Assembly: GCA_030148985.1 (NCBI GenBank)
Contig: JASBSJ010000003.1
Coordinates: 1 to 64,000 of the forward strand
DNA: 64,000 bases
Origin: Sphingopyxis sp.
GTDB lineage: Bacteria > Pseudomonadota > Alphaproteobacteria > Sphingomonadales > Sphingomonadaceae
Direction of reading: 5' to 3'
Shown here: positions 1 to 10,084 of the stretch, in pieces
How positions within the stretch are numbered: position 1 is the first letter of the stretch
Layout: the number at the start of each line of letters is the position of its first letter
The notes under the pieces: model-generated
Told to the model about the DNA's origin: nothing
Database searches by the model: none
Seen by the model: only the letters and a program-made list of their open reading frames with translations
Translations under genes and position numbers: made by a program

Positions 1-168
1 GGCAAGCTGCTCAACGCGACGATGAACCGCCATGCCGAGGCGAACGCGATTCCCTATGTCGGGATCGAGATGCGGCAGGATCTGGCTGGCGATACGGCGG
101 GGCAGGCGCTGTTCGCCGCGCGGCTCGCGCGCATGTGCAGGAAAGTGGCATTGAATCTGGCAAGATAG
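1..168 (+). CDS. C-terminal fragment, probable N-formylglutamate amidohydrolase family protein (5' end outside window)
   Basis: Open frame from base 1 to TAG at 166-168: GKLLNATMNRHAEANAIPYVGIEMRQDLAGD...; HAxxNxxPYVxIExRQDL resembles the family C-terminus. Confidence 0.6.
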   Translation, partial: GKLLNATMNRHAEANAIPYVGIEMRQDLAGDTAGQALFAARLARMCRKVALNLAR

Positions 169-227
169 GCGTGTAGAGGCGCTTCTATCCATTCAATTTT
201 GAAATAATATTATCAGGAATTTATAAA

Positions 228-2087
228 ATGCCTTCTTATCGTTCGCGCACCACGACCCACGGCCGCAACATGGCGGGCGCGCGCGGCCTGTGGCGCGCGA
301 CGGGGATGAAGGACAGCGATTTCGGCAAGCCGATCATCGCGGTGGTCAACAGCTTCACCCAGTTCGTGCCCGGCCACGTCCACCTGAAGGACCTCGGCCA
401 GATGGTTGCGCGCGAGATCGAGGCCGCGGGCGGCGTCGCCAAGGAATTCAACACGATCGCGGTCGATGACGGCATCGCGATGGGGCATGACGGCATGCTC
501 TATTCGCTGCCCAGCCGCGACCTGATCGCCGACAGCGTCGAATATATGGTCAACGCGCATTGCGCCGACGCGATGGTGTGCATCTCCAACTGCGACAAGA
601 TCACCCCGGGAATGCTGATGGCGGCGCTGCGCATCAACATTCCGGTCGTGTTCGTTTCGGGCGGGCCGATGGAGGCCGGCAAGGTGATCCTGAAGGGCAA
701 GGAGGTCGCGCTCGACCTGGTCGACGCGATGGTCGCCGCGGCGGACGAGAAATACAGCGACGAGGAGGTCGCGGCGGTCGAACGTTCGGCCTGTCCGACC
801 TGCGGCAGCTGCTCGGGCATGTTCACCGCCAATTCGATGAACTGCCTGACCGAGGCGCTGGGGCTGTCGCTGCCGGGCAATGGCTCGACGCTCGCGACGC
901 ACGCCGACCGCAAGGGATTGTTCCTGCGCGCGGGCCGCATCGTCGTCGAGATGTGCCGCCGCCATTATGAGGAAGGCGACGACAGCGTCCTGCCGCGCCA
1001 CATCGCGACCTTCGAGGCGTTCGAGAATGCGATGAGCCTCGACATCGCGATGGGCGGATCGACCAACACCGTGCTCCACCTGCTCGCCGCCGCGCACGAA
1101 GCCGGCGTCGATTTCACCATGACCGACATCGACCGGCTGTCGCGCCGCGTGCCGTGCCTGTCGAAGGTCGCACCGGCGAAGAGCGACGTGCATATGGAGG
1201 ATGTCCACCGCGCGGGCGGGATCATGGCGATCCTTGGCGAACTCGAGCGCGCGGGGCTGCTCCACGCGCACCTGCCGACGGTGCACAGCGCGACGCTCGG
1301 CGATGCGCTCAACAAATGGGATATATCGCGCACCAACGACCCCGAGGTGCAGAAATTCTTTCTCGCGGCGCCGGGCGGCGTGCCGACGCAGACCGCGTTC
1401 AGCCAGGATCGGCGCTGGGACAGCCTCGACCTCGATCGCGAGGCGGGGGTGATCCGGTCGGCCGACCATGCGTTCAGCAAGGATGGCGGACTGGCGGTGC
1501 TGAGCGGCAATATCGCGCTCGACGGCTGTATCGTGAAGACGGCGGGCGTCGATGAAAGCATCCTGAAATTCAGCGGCCCGGCCAAGGTGTTCGAGAGCCA
1601 GGACGCCGCCGTTGCGGGCATATTGACCGGGCAGGTCGAGGCGGGCGACGTTGTCGTCATCCGTTACGAAGGGCCGAAGGGCGGCCCGGGGATGCAGGAA
1701 ATGCTCTATCCGACCAGCTACCTCAAGTCGAAGGGACTGGGCGCTGCCTGCGCGCTGATCACCGACGGGCGCTTTTCGGGCGGCACGTCGGGGCTATCGA
1801 TCGGCCATGTCTCGCCCGAGGCCGCCGAGGGTGGCACGATCGGGCTGGTCGAAAATGGCGACCTTATCAACATCGACATTCCGGCGCGCACGATCACGCT
1901 CGCCGTGGCCGAGAGCGCGCTCGCCGAACGCCGCGCCGCGATGGAGGCAAAGGGCGATGCCGCCTGGCAACCCGCCAAACCGCGGCCGCGCAAGGTTTCG
2001 GTAGCACTTCAGGCCTATGCCGCGATGACGACGAGCGCGGCGCGCGGCGCGGTGCGCGACCTGTCGCAGCTGAAGGGCAAGGGATGA
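228..2087 (+). CDS. ilvD: Dihydroxy-acid dehydratase
   Basis: 619 aa; [89 protein letters not shown] motifs. Confidence 0.98.
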   Translation: MPSYRSRTTTHGRNMAGARGLWRATGMKDSDFGKPIIAVVNSFTQFVPGHVHLKDLGQMVAREIEAAGGVAKEFNTIAVDDGIAMGHDGMLYSLPSRDLIADSVEYMVNAHCADAMVCISNCDKITPGMLMAALRINIPVVFVSGGPMEAGKVILKGKEVALDLVDAMVAAADEKYSDEEVAAVERSACPTCGSCSGMFTANSMNCLTEALGLSLPGNGSTLATHADRKGLFLRAGRIVVEMCRRHYEEGDDSVLPRHIATFEAFENAMSLDIAMGGSTNTVLHLLAAAHEAGVDFTMTDIDRLSRRVPCLSKVAPAKSDVHMEDVHRAGGIMAILGELERAGLLHAHLPTVHSATLGDALNKWDISRTNDPEVQKFFLAAPGGVPTQTAFSQDRRWDSLDLDREAGVIRSADHAFSKDGGLAVLSGNIALDGCIVKTAGVDESILKFSGPAKVFESQDAAVAGILTGQVEAGDVVVIRYEGPKGGPGMQEMLYPTSYLKSKGLGAACALITDGRFSGGTSGLSIGHVSPEAAEGGTIGLVENGDLINIDIPARTITLAVAESALAERRAAMEAKGDAAWQPAKPRPRKVSVALQAYAAMTTSAARGAVRDLSQLKGKG

Positions 2088-2449
2088 TTCGCAAACGCGG
2101 CGCGGCACTGGTTGTGGCGATGTTGCTGGCCGCGTGCGGCGGCGCGTCGGACGACGAGGCGGCGGACGCGGGCAAGGAGCGGATCGAATGCGCGCTGGAA
2201 GGCACTGACGCCTTTGCGCGCAACTGCACGGTCGAGGAAATGAGCGGTGCGGACGGCGCGGTTCTGGTCGTCGGGCGCAGCGACGTCGGGTACCGGCGCT
2301 TGCAGATCACGACCGACGGCCGCGGCGTCATATCGGCCGATGGCGCCGAGCCCGCGAAGGTGACGATCGTCGGCGACAAGCTGATCGAGGTCGCGATCGG
2401 CAGCGATCGGTACCGCCTGCCGGCGAACACTGGCGGCGCGACCGAATAG
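2084..2449 (+). CDS. Hypothetical lipoprotein
   Basis: 121 aa, lipobox-like [12 protein letters not shown] overlap with ilvD stop. Confidence 0.75.
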   Translation: MIRKRGAALVVAMLLAACGGASDDEAADAGKERIECALEGTDAFARNCTVEEMSGADGAVLVVGRSDVGYRRLQITTDGRGVISADGAEPAKVTIVGDKLIEVAIGSDRYRLPANTGGATE

Positions 2450-2450
2450 C

Positions 2451-2528
2451 CGTCGTCCCCGCGAAGGCGGGGACCGCAGTCGGCCTTGCGCTGCGCCTCC
2501 AGCGGCCCCCGCCTTCGCGGGGGCGACG
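2451..2528. repeat. REP-like doublet (family A, copy 1)
   Basis: CGTCGTCCCCGCGAAGGCGGGGACC ... GGCCCCCGCCTTCGCGGGGGCGACG; both arms palindromic and inverted relative to each other. Confidence 0.8.
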
Positions 2529-2599
2529 ATATTCCGATACCGAACCGTGTAACGGCCTGCTTGGTTCTCACTGGCGTCGAAACACGCTACGTCCGCATC

Positions 2600-3949
2600 A
2601 TGTCCGTTCCCGCCGACGCGCCCATCCTGACCGCTGACGCCATGCGCGCGGCCGAGGCCGAATGCGTCGCCGCAGGCACATCGCTCGGCCAGTTGATGGA
2701 GCGCGCGGGTGCGGCGGTGGCCGATACCGCGTGGCGCATGGCGGCGGGCGCACCGATTCTGATCCTGTGCGGACCCGGCAACAACGGCGGTGACGGCTAT
2801 GTCGCGGCAAGGCGGCTGACCGAGCTGGGCGCAACGGTGCGTGTCGCGGCGCTGGCGGATCCGGCGACCGATCTTGCGCGGGCTGCGCGGGGCGCGTGGA
2901 GGGGGCCAGTCGAAGCGATCGACGCCGCATTGGCATCCGCGCCGCTGATCGTCGATGCGCTGTTCGGGGTCGGCCTGTCGCGACCGATTGCGGACGATCT
3001 GGCGACCGTGCTGCAACGGCTGAACGGTCGCGTGCTCGCGGTCGATGTGCCGAGCGGGGTCGACAGCGATTGCGCGGCGAGCTGGATGCCACCCCGGACT
3101 GCCGATGTCACCTTGGCGCTCGGCGCGCTGAAACCCGCCCATGTGCTATTGCCGACGGCGCCGTCGTGCGGGCGCGTGCTGCTCGCGCCGATCGGCATTT
3201 CGGCGGACAGGACGATGCGGACGTTGCCGCGGATCCGGCCGCAGGCGCCCGCAGCTGCCGCGCACAAATTCACCCGCGGGATGGTGCTCGTCTTTGCCGG
3301 GCCGATGCGCGGCGCCGCCGAGCTGGCCGCTGCTGCCGCGCTGCGTGCGGGAGCGGGCTATGTCGTGCTTGACGGCAGCGAATCGGCGCCGTTCTCGGCG
3401 GTCATCGTCGAGGGCGACGAGAAATTCGGCGAGCGGCTCGATGATCCGCGCGTCGGTGCGGTCGTGATCGGACCGGGCTTTCCGGCGGGCGAGGAATTGC
3501 TGTTCGACGTCGAGGCGGCGCTCGATTCGGGTAAGCCGCTGGTGCTCGACGCCGCCGCGATCGACGCCGCACTCCCCCGCCTGTCCGAAACGCCGCGTAA
3601 AGCGATCCTGACCCCGCACGAGGGCGAATTCGCGCGCGCCTTTCCGCAAGCGTACGGCAGCAAGATCGACCGCGCCAAAGCCGCCGCCGCGCGGACGCAG
3701 GCGGTTGTCGTCTACAAAGGCGCCGATACGATCATCGCCGCCCCCGACGGCCGCGTCGCGGCAGCATGGCCGGGAAACCCCTGGCTGGCGACGGCAGGGA
3801 CGGGCGACGTGCTGGCTGGGGCGTGCGGGGCGATGCTGGCACGGGGCGGCGATGCTTTCGACGCCGCGGTTGCCGCGGTGGGCTGGCATATCGCGCAAGC
3901 CGCGCGTATAGGCCCCGGCCTTGTTGCCGACGATCTGGTCAGGAATTGA
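2600..3949 (+). CDS. Bifunctional ADP-dependent NAD(P)H-hydrate dehydratase / NAD(P)H-hydrate epimerase
   Basis: MSVPADAPILTADAMRAAEAE..., GPGNNGGDGYVAARRL (epimerase) and LTPHEGEFARAF...GNPWLATAGTGDVLAG (dehydratase). Confidence 0.93.
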   Translation: MSVPADAPILTADAMRAAEAECVAAGTSLGQLMERAGAAVADTAWRMAAGAPILILCGPGNNGGDGYVAARRLTELGATVRVAALADPATDLARAARGAWRGPVEAIDAALASAPLIVDALFGVGLSRPIADDLATVLQRLNGRVLAVDVPSGVDSDCAASWMPPRTADVTLALGALKPAHVLLPTAPSCGRVLLAPIGISADRTMRTLPRIRPQAPAAAAHKFTRGMVLVFAGPMRGAAELAAAAALRAGAGYVVLDGSESAPFSAVIVEGDEKFGERLDDPRVGAVVIGPGFPAGEELLFDVEAALDSGKPLVLDAAAIDAALPRLSETPRKAILTPHEGEFARAFPQAYGSKIDRAKAAAARTQAVVVYKGADTIIAAPDGRVAAAWPGNPWLATAGTGDVLAGACGAMLARGGDAFDAAVAAVGWHIAQAARIGPGLVADDLVRN

Positions 3950-3955
3950 GCCGCT

Positions 3956-5155
3956 ATGTCTGATGCTGCGCTGATCGAGCGCATTGCCGCGCGCGGCGAT
4001 GGCGTGACCGGCGACGGCCGCCATGTGGCGGGCGGCGTGCCGGGCGACCGCGTGCGCGACGACGGCATCCTCATTCCGGGCCCGAACCGTGCCGAGCCCC
4101 CGTGCCGCCATTTCGGCAAATGCGGCGGCTGCCAGTTGCAGCATGTCGCCGAACCGGCGCTCGCTGATTTCGTGCGCGACCGCGTTGTCGGCGGGCTGGA
4201 AGGGCAGGAGGTGCCCTTCGCCGAGGTTCTGCCCGCGCTGCTGTCGCCCTCGCAGAGCCGCCGCCGTGCGGCGCTGACCGCGCTTCGCACCGGCAAGCAG
4301 GTCGCGATCGGGTTCAACGCCGCGCAGAGCAACCAGATCGTCGATATGCGGATGTGTCCGCTGCTTGCTCCCGAACTGTTCGCGCTGGTCGCGCCAGTGC
4401 GCGACCTGCTCGTGATGATCGCGCAGCCGCGGCGCCCGGTGAAGGTCAAGCTGCAACTGCTCGACCAAGGCGTCGAACTGATATTGGAGGGCGTGAAGGC
4501 CGAGGGGCTCGATGCGGCCATGGCGCTGCAGGATTTCGCCGGTGCCAACAATCTCGCGCGCTTCGCCATCGATCAGGGCGATGGGCTGGAAATCCTTTGG
4601 CAGCCCGATCCGCCGACGATGCGCTTTGGCGGCATCGCGGTCGAAGTGCCGCCCTTTGCCTTTCTGCAGCCGACGGCGGCGGGGCAGGCGGCGCTCGTCG
4701 ATGCCGTCGCTAGGGCCATCGGCGATGTGCCCGCGGTGGCCGACCTGTTCGCAGGTGTGGGCACCTTTGCCCTGTCGGTGCAGGCGGGGCGCAAAGTCTA
4801 TGCCGCCGAGGGGGCGCGCGATGCGATCGCGGCGCTGGCGGGGGCTGCCAACCGCGCCCGCGCGCTCATCGCGACCGAGCACCGCGACCTGTTCCGCCGC
4901 CCGCTGGTGCCCGCCGAACTCAATCGTTTCGGTGCGATCATCCTCGATCCGCCGCGTGCAGGTGCCGAGGAGCAGGTGAAGCAGCTGGCGGCCTCAACGG
5001 TGCCGGTGATCGCCTATGTCAGCTGCAATCCCGCGAGCTTTGCGCGCGATGCGAAGATGCTTGTCGAGGGCGGGTATCAGCTCGATTGGGTGCAGCCCGT
5101 CGGCCAGTTCCGCTGGTCGACCCATGTCGAACTGGCCGCGCGGTTCAGCCGCTGA
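3956..5155 (+). CDS. Class I SAM-dependent RNA methyltransferase (TrmA/RlmD family 23S rRNA (uracil-5-) methyltransferase)
   Basis: CRHFGKCGGCQLQHV Fe-S motif; DLFAGVGTFALS; ILDPPRAGAEEQ; YVSCNPASFARD. Confidence 0.92.
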   Translation: MSDAALIERIAARGDGVTGDGRHVAGGVPGDRVRDDGILIPGPNRAEPPCRHFGKCGGCQLQHVAEPALADFVRDRVVGGLEGQEVPFAEVLPALLSPSQSRRRAALTALRTGKQVAIGFNAAQSNQIVDMRMCPLLAPELFALVAPVRDLLVMIAQPRRPVKVKLQLLDQGVELILEGVKAEGLDAAMALQDFAGANNLARFAIDQGDGLEILWQPDPPTMRFGGIAVEVPPFAFLQPTAAGQAALVDAVARAIGDVPAVADLFAGVGTFALSVQAGRKVYAAEGARDAIAALAGAANRARALIATEHRDLFRRPLVPAELNRFGAIILDPPRAGAEEQVKQLAASTVPVIAYVSCNPASFARDAKMLVEGGYQLDWVQPVGQFRWSTHVELAARFSR

Positions 5156-5590
5156 TCAGTACAGCACAAAGCCCATGAAGGCGTGGATGCAGAGCGCGAG
5201 CAGCGCGACGCTGGCCAGCGCGAACACGATGAAACGCCACATCACGCGGTTGACCGTAACCTGGATCAGACTGTGCACGATGCGGAGCGCGACATAGGCC
5301 CAGGCGATCTGCGCGTTCAGCCCGCCGCCCATGCCCCCGACAGCCAGCGCGATGGCAACAGCGTAGAATACAGTCGGCTGTTCCATCAGATGATTGTAAT
5401 TATGCGCTTTCCACTGCACCTGCGGCGGCAGGAGGCTTTCCAGATTCTGCCCCGTCCCGCCAACGAGATTGGCCGTGTCGATCTTGGCGCGGCGCATGGC
5501 GGGCAGCCGCGTCGCATACATCCACACCCACATCACCATCGACCACAGCGCGAGCGCCGCGACCGGTCCCAATATTGCGTTCGTATCCAT
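5156..5590 (-). CDS. MAPEG family membrane protein (copy 1)
   Basis: MDTNAILGPVAALALWSMVMWVWMYATRLPAMRRA...WKAHNYNHLMEQPTVFYAVAIAL. Confidence 0.87.
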   Translation of the reverse strand: MDTNAILGPVAALALWSMVMWVWMYATRLPAMRRAKIDTANLVGGTGQNLESLLPPQVQWKAHNYNHLMEQPTVFYAVAIALAVGGMGGGLNAQIAWAYVALRIVHSLIQVTVNRVMWRFIVFALASVALLALCIHAFMGFVLY

Positions 5591-5600
5591 GTTATTCCCT

Positions 5601-6032
5601 TCAGCCCAAGGTGGCGATGACGGCGAGAATCGATAGCGCGAACAGGCAGAAAGTTGCCATCGCAAAGATCGCGAAGCGCACCGGGATGCGGTTGACTGTC
5701 GCTTGCCACAGGCTGTGGACGATACGCAGCACGACATAGGCCCAGGCAAGGCCGCGCGTCAGGTCGGTGTCCCCGCCCGACAGGTGCAGGAAGATCAGTA
5801 CCGCGTAAAAGATCGTCGGCTGTTCGCACAGATGCGTGTAATTGTGCGATTTCCAGTTGGTTTCCGGCGGCAGGACATTTTCCAGATCGGCGCCGCGCCC
5901 GCCCGGCGGGGCGACCTTGATGTCGACGCCGGCCTTGGCCATCGCCGAAAAGCGGGTCACCGCGACCCAGCCGAGCATGATGATCGTCCAGAGCGCCAGG
6001 ACGGCACCGGGTGCAAGCAAATTATCCGACAT
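5601..6032 (-). CDS. MAPEG family membrane protein (copy 2)
   Basis: 143 aa; NWKSHNYTHLCEQPTIFYAVLIFLHLSG; paralogous to the adjacent gene. Confidence 0.87.
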   Translation of the reverse strand: MSDNLLAPGAVLALWTIIMLGWVAVTRFSAMAKAGVDIKVAPPGGRGADLENVLPPETNWKSHNYTHLCEQPTIFYAVLIFLHLSGGDTDLTRGLAWAYVVLRIVHSLWQATVNRIPVRFAIFAMATFCLFALSILAVIATLG

Positions 6033-6124
6033 GGCATTCCCCCTCCTTGCTTTGCCGCGATGCTAGGCACCGCGCGGCAATATGCAAGCCCGCCGCAAGG
6101 CATGGGCGCCTGTCGATGTCGGCT

Positions 6125-7504
6125 CTAGACCTGCCCCAGTTCGGCGAGGAAATCGTCGGCCCAGCCGAGCACATCGGCGTCGCGGACGACCGCGTTAAGC
6201 TTTTCCCAGCGCGCCTTGCGTTCGGCGAGCGGCATATTCATCGCGGTCCAGATCGCGCGCGCGACCTCGCCGCCGTCGTGCGGGTTGACGAGCAGGGCGT
6301 CGGTGAGTTGTTCGGCGGCGCCCGCGAAGCGCGAGAGGACGAGGACGCCGGGGTCCTCTGGGTCTTGCGCCGCGACATATTCCTTGGCGACAAGGTTCAT
6401 CCCGTCGCGCAAGGGGGTGACCAGCCCGACCTTCGCGGCGCGATAGAAGCCGAACAGCTCGGCGCGGCCGAAGCCGCGGTTGACGTATCGGATCGGGACA
6501 AGATCGACGTCCGAATGCGCGCCGTTGAACTGGCCGGTCTTCTGCTCCAGCGTCGCGCGGATCTGCTGATAGGTCAGCACATCCTCGCGCGACGGCGGCG
6601 CGATCTGAACGAAGAGCAGCTTGTTGACCATGTCCTCCTGGCTCGCGAACAGGCGGTCGAGCGCGTCGATCCGCTCGGGCAGCCCCTTGCTGTAATCAAG
6701 CCGATCGACCCCGATAGCGATCGTGCGCTTGCGCGCGCTGCTGCAAAGCCGCTGCTGCGAGCGCTGCGCCACCTCGGTCCTGCCCAGCGCCATGAATTCG
6801 GCATGGTCGATCCCGATCGGAAAAGCGCGCGCGACGACTTCGTGGCCGTCAATGCGGACGACACCGCTGTCCTCGTCGACCTCGGCGCCCAGTTCCTTGC
6901 GGCAATAATGAAGGAAGCTTTCGAGCCACTCGCGCGATTGGAAGCCGATGACGTCATAATGGAGCATCGCGCGCACCAGCCGTTCGTGGTGCGGCAGCGA
7001 GACGAGCAGGCGGGTCGGCGGCCAGGGGATGTGGAGGAACAGGCCAATGCGGTTGCGCACACCGTGCGCGCGCAGCCGCTCGCCCAGCGGCAGGAAATGA
7101 TAGTCCTGGACCCAGACAATATCGTCTTGCTCGACCAGCGGGACGAGGCTTTTCGCGAACTGCTCGTTGACGCGCTCATAGCCCCGACCGAACTCATTTT
7201 CATATTCGGCCAGGTCGATGCGATAGTGGAACAGCGGCCACAGTGTGCGGTTGGCATAACCATTATAATATTCCTCGACATCGTGCGGTTCGAGGTCGAC
7301 CGTCGCGGTGGTGAAGCCGTCCGCGCGTTCCATCCGCAACTGGCCGGTGAACTGCTCGACCTCGTTGCCCGACCAGCCGAACCAGATGCCGCCGCGCTGG
7401 TGGAGCGCCGCGCTCATCGCGACCGCGAGTCCACCCTGTGCGCCCGCGGCGCCGCGCCCCTTGGCAACCGACACGCGGTTCGAGACGACGATCAGCCGGC
7501 TCAT
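6125..7504 (-). CDS. otsA: Alpha,alpha-trehalose-phosphate synthase (GT20)
   Basis: MSRLIVVSNRVSVAKGRG..., VWVQDYHFLPLG, IGLFLHIPWPP, RLDYSKGLPERI, NLVAKEYVAAQDPEDPGVLVLSRFAGAAEQL. Confidence 0.97.
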   Translation of the reverse strand: MSRLIVVSNRVSVAKGRGAAGAQGGLAVAMSAALHQRGGIWFGWSGNEVEQFTGQLRMERADGFTTATVDLEPHDVEEYYNGYANRTLWPLFHYRIDLAEYENEFGRGYERVNEQFAKSLVPLVEQDDIVWVQDYHFLPLGERLRAHGVRNRIGLFLHIPWPPTRLLVSLPHHERLVRAMLHYDVIGFQSREWLESFLHYCRKELGAEVDEDSGVVRIDGHEVVARAFPIGIDHAEFMALGRTEVAQRSQQRLCSSARKRTIAIGVDRLDYSKGLPERIDALDRLFASQEDMVNKLLFVQIAPPSREDVLTYQQIRATLEQKTGQFNGAHSDVDLVPIRYVNRGFGRAELFGFYRAAKVGLVTPLRDGMNLVAKEYVAAQDPEDPGVLVLSRFAGAAEQLTDALLVNPHDGGEVARAIWTAMNMPLAERKARWEKLNAVVRDADVLGWADDFLAELGQV

Positions 7505-9294
7505 CGCACCGTGTCCCAGCCGCGCGAGAGCAGGCCCGCGCAATGGATAATGCCGACGAGCGAATAGGTCTGCGGGAAATTGCCCCACAGCTCGCCCGTC
7601 TCGAAATCGAGATCCTCGGACAGCAACCCTGAGGGGGTGCGATGCGCGAGCATCTTTTCGAACAATTCCCGCGCCTCTTCCGAGCGGCCGCACAGGTGCA
7701 GCGCCTCGATCAGCCAGAAGGTGCAGAAATTGAAGGCGGTTTCGGGTAGGCCGAAATCATCTTCACTGTCATAGCGCAGCATATGCTCTCCGCGGCGCAG
7801 CGCCTTTTCGATCGCCGCGAAGGTGGCCTGGAAGCGCGGGTCGTCGGCGCGGATATAGCGTAGCTCGACGAGCTGGAGCAGGCTGGCGTCGAGATGCGCA
7901 TGGCCGAAGGCGGCGCCATAATGGCCCGCCGCCTCGTCCCACGCCTCGCGCTCGATTGTTTCGCGGATCCTGGCGGCGCGGTCGTTCCAGAAAGTCTCGC
8001 GTTCGGGGCGGCCGATGCGCGCGGCGACATTGGCGAGCCGGTCGCACGCCGCCCAGCTCATCACCGCCGAATAGGTGTGGACCTGTTGCCGGGTGCGGAA
8101 TTCCCACAATCCGGCATCGGGCTGGTCGTGCATCCTCCATGCCACTTCGCCGACGCTTTCGAGGCTTTCGAAATCGCGCTCGTCGGCCATGCGGAACAGC
8201 CGCTGGTCAAAGAAACCCTGCACGGTTGGCAGCACGATCTGGCCATAGGCGTCGTGCTGGATCTGCTGATAGGCGGCATTGCCGATCCGCACCGGCCCCA
8301 TGCCGCGATAACCGGCCAGATGCCCGGCGACGCCTTCGTCGAGTTCGGCAACCCCCATCACCGAATAGAGCGGCTGGATCTGCCCACCGGCGGCGCGGTC
8401 GACGATGTTCCGCAGATAGGCGAGATATTTTTCGAGCACGTCGAGCGCGCCGAGACGATTGAGCGCCTGCACGGTGTAATAGGCGTCGCGAATCCAGCAA
8501 TAGCGATAGTCCCAGTTGCGTTCGCTGTGCGGTGCTTCGGGGATCGAGGTGGTGAGCGCGGCGACAATCGCGCCGGTCTCCTCATGCTGACAGAGCTTGA
8601 GCGTGATCGCGGCGCGGATCACCGCGTCCTGCCAGTCCATCGGCGTCGCCAGACCGCGAACCCAGCCGCGCCAATAGAGCGCGGTTGCCTCTTCCATGCT
8701 GCGCACCGCCTCGCGCACATTGCCGGTAAAGGGCTCGTCGGGGCCGAGGAAGAAATGCAGGTCGGCCTCGACCCGGAAGGCGAGATCTTCCATCACATAG
8801 CCCACCGGCGCATCGGTGGTGAGGCGCAGCGGCTGGTTACCGACAAGGTAGCGGACGTGATTCGTCCCGCGCGTGGTCGGTGCGGCTTCGGCGCCGTGGG
8901 CGCGCATCGGTGCCAGCGTCATGCGAAGGCGCGGGCTGCCGGCGACGGGACGGACAATGCGCGCATAGGCGACCGGCCGGTACATGCGTCCGGACCGTTC
9001 AAAGCGCGGGCAGAAATCGATGACATCGACCGCGCTGCCGTCCCCGGCCTCAAGCCGCGTCACCAGGATCGGCGTGTTGCGGCTGTAGCGCGGGGTCGAC
9101 CGGACCTGCCCTTCGAGCGCGAAGCGCCACACGCCCTGGTCCCGCCGCTCGCCGTTGAGCAGCGCGCAAAAAACCGGGTCGCCATCGACGCGCGGAACGC
9201 AGCCCCAGACCAGCCCGGCCGCGTCGTCGATCAACGCGCTGACCTGGCAATTGCCGACCGGCCACAGCGAAAGGTCGCTTACAGGTTCAGCCAC
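7501..9294 (-). CDS. Glycoside hydrolase family 15 protein (glucoamylase/trehalase-like)
   Basis: 597 aa; NWDYRYCWIRDAYYTVQALNRLG, EFRTRQQVHTYSAVMSWAACDRL; 4-bp overlap with otsA. Confidence 0.93.
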   Translation of the reverse strand: MAEPVSDLSLWPVGNCQVSALIDDAAGLVWGCVPRVDGDPVFCALLNGERRDQGVWRFALEGQVRSTPRYSRNTPILVTRLEAGDGSAVDVIDFCPRFERSGRMYRPVAYARIVRPVAGSPRLRMTLAPMRAHGAEAAPTTRGTNHVRYLVGNQPLRLTTDAPVGYVMEDLAFRVEADLHFFLGPDEPFTGNVREAVRSMEEATALYWRGWVRGLATPMDWQDAVIRAAITLKLCQHEETGAIVAALTTSIPEAPHSERNWDYRYCWIRDAYYTVQALNRLGALDVLEKYLAYLRNIVDRAAGGQIQPLYSVMGVAELDEGVAGHLAGYRGMGPVRIGNAAYQQIQHDAYGQIVLPTVQGFFDQRLFRMADERDFESLESVGEVAWRMHDQPDAGLWEFRTRQQVHTYSAVMSWAACDRLANVAARIGRPERETFWNDRAARIRETIEREAWDEAAGHYGAAFGHAHLDASLLQLVELRYIRADDPRFQATFAAIEKALRRGEHMLRYDSEDDFGLPETAFNFCTFWLIEALHLCGRSEEARELFEKMLAHRTPSGLLSEDLDFETGELWGNFPQTYSLVGIIHCAGLLSRGWDTVR

Positions 9295-10010
9295 CGGTGC
9301 ACCTCCTCCGGCCCCGAAAGGCGATAGTGGGCGGCCGTCGGGCGCGGATCGCCGACCAATATGCCGTGTCCGCCCGCTGCGACGGCGGCGGTGAAGCCGT
9401 CCTCGTCGGTCACGTCATCGCCGACAAAGATCGGCGTTGTGCCGGCATAGGGCGGCAGGGCCATCAGCCGCTCGACCGCCGCCCCCTTGTTCGCGTGAGG
9501 CGGGCCGAGTTCGACGACCATCTTGCCATGCCGCACTGCAAGGCCATCCTTTGCCGCAATATCATCCATGACCGTCAAGACGGCTGACGCGGCACCGGGT
9601 TCCTGCCGATAGTGAATCGCCACGCCATGCGGCTTCGTTTCGACGAGCAAGCGCGGCCATTGATCGGCGAGTGCGGCGATGGCTGCGGCGGCGCTTTCGG
9701 ACAAGCTCTCGGTCGGTTCGGCGGCAGCATCGAATTCGGCGCCGTGCGAGCCAACGGTCGCGATCGTTGCCCTGCCGAGATGGCCGTGGATGTCGGCAAT
9801 GGCCCGACCGGTGACGAGCGCAAGGCGGCCGTCGAGCCGTCGGGAAAGCCCCTCGAGCCGGTGCGCAAGATCGTCGGCGACATGAATGCCATCCGGCGTC
9901 TCCGCAATCTCGACGAGCGTTCCGTCGAAATCGAGAAACAGCGCGAGCGCCTGCAACGCCGTCCACTCAACGAGCGGTGGCGGAGGAGGAAGGCTGGCCT
10001 CTTTGTGCAT
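9279..10010 (-). CDS. otsB: Trehalose-phosphatase
   Basis: LALFLDFDGTLVEIAETPDGI, NKGAAVERLM, PIFVGDDVTDEDGF HAD motifs. Confidence 0.95.
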   Translation of the reverse strand: MHKEASLPPPPPLVEWTALQALALFLDFDGTLVEIAETPDGIHVADDLAHRLEGLSRRLDGRLALVTGRAIADIHGHLGRATIATVGSHGAEFDAAAEPTESLSESAAAAIAALADQWPRLLVETKPHGVAIHYRQEPGAASAVLTVMDDIAAKDGLAVRHGKMVVELGPPHANKGAAVERLMALPPYAGTTPIFVGDDVTDEDGFTAAVAAGGHGILVGDPRPTAAHYRLSGPEEVHRWLNL

Positions 10011-10023
10011 TGCGGCAAAGGCT

Positions 10024-10056
10024 AGGGGCGGTGACCGCCTCGGTCAACCGCCCCTT
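10024..10056. terminator. GC-rich hairpin between otsB and the decarboxylase gene
   Basis: AGGGGCGGTGACC-GCCTC-GGTCAACCGCCCCT inverted repeat in a short intergenic gap; no strong T-tract on the transcribed strand. Confidence 0.4.
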
Positions 10057-10084
10057 CGGATTTTCACGTTTTTCGGGCGCGTCG

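Noticed and set aside
213-1469. 418-aa minus-strand ORF
   Set aside because: Antisense to ilvD; spurious by composition.
3146-4882. 578-aa minus-strand ORF
   Set aside because: Antisense to the NAD(P)HX repair and RNA methyltransferase genes; low-complexity His/Arg/Asp-rich translation.
6011-7567. 518-aa plus-strand ORF
   Set aside because: Antisense to otsA; no protein family signal.
7894-9327. 477-aa plus-strand ORF
   Set aside because: Antisense to the GH15 gene; spurious by composition.
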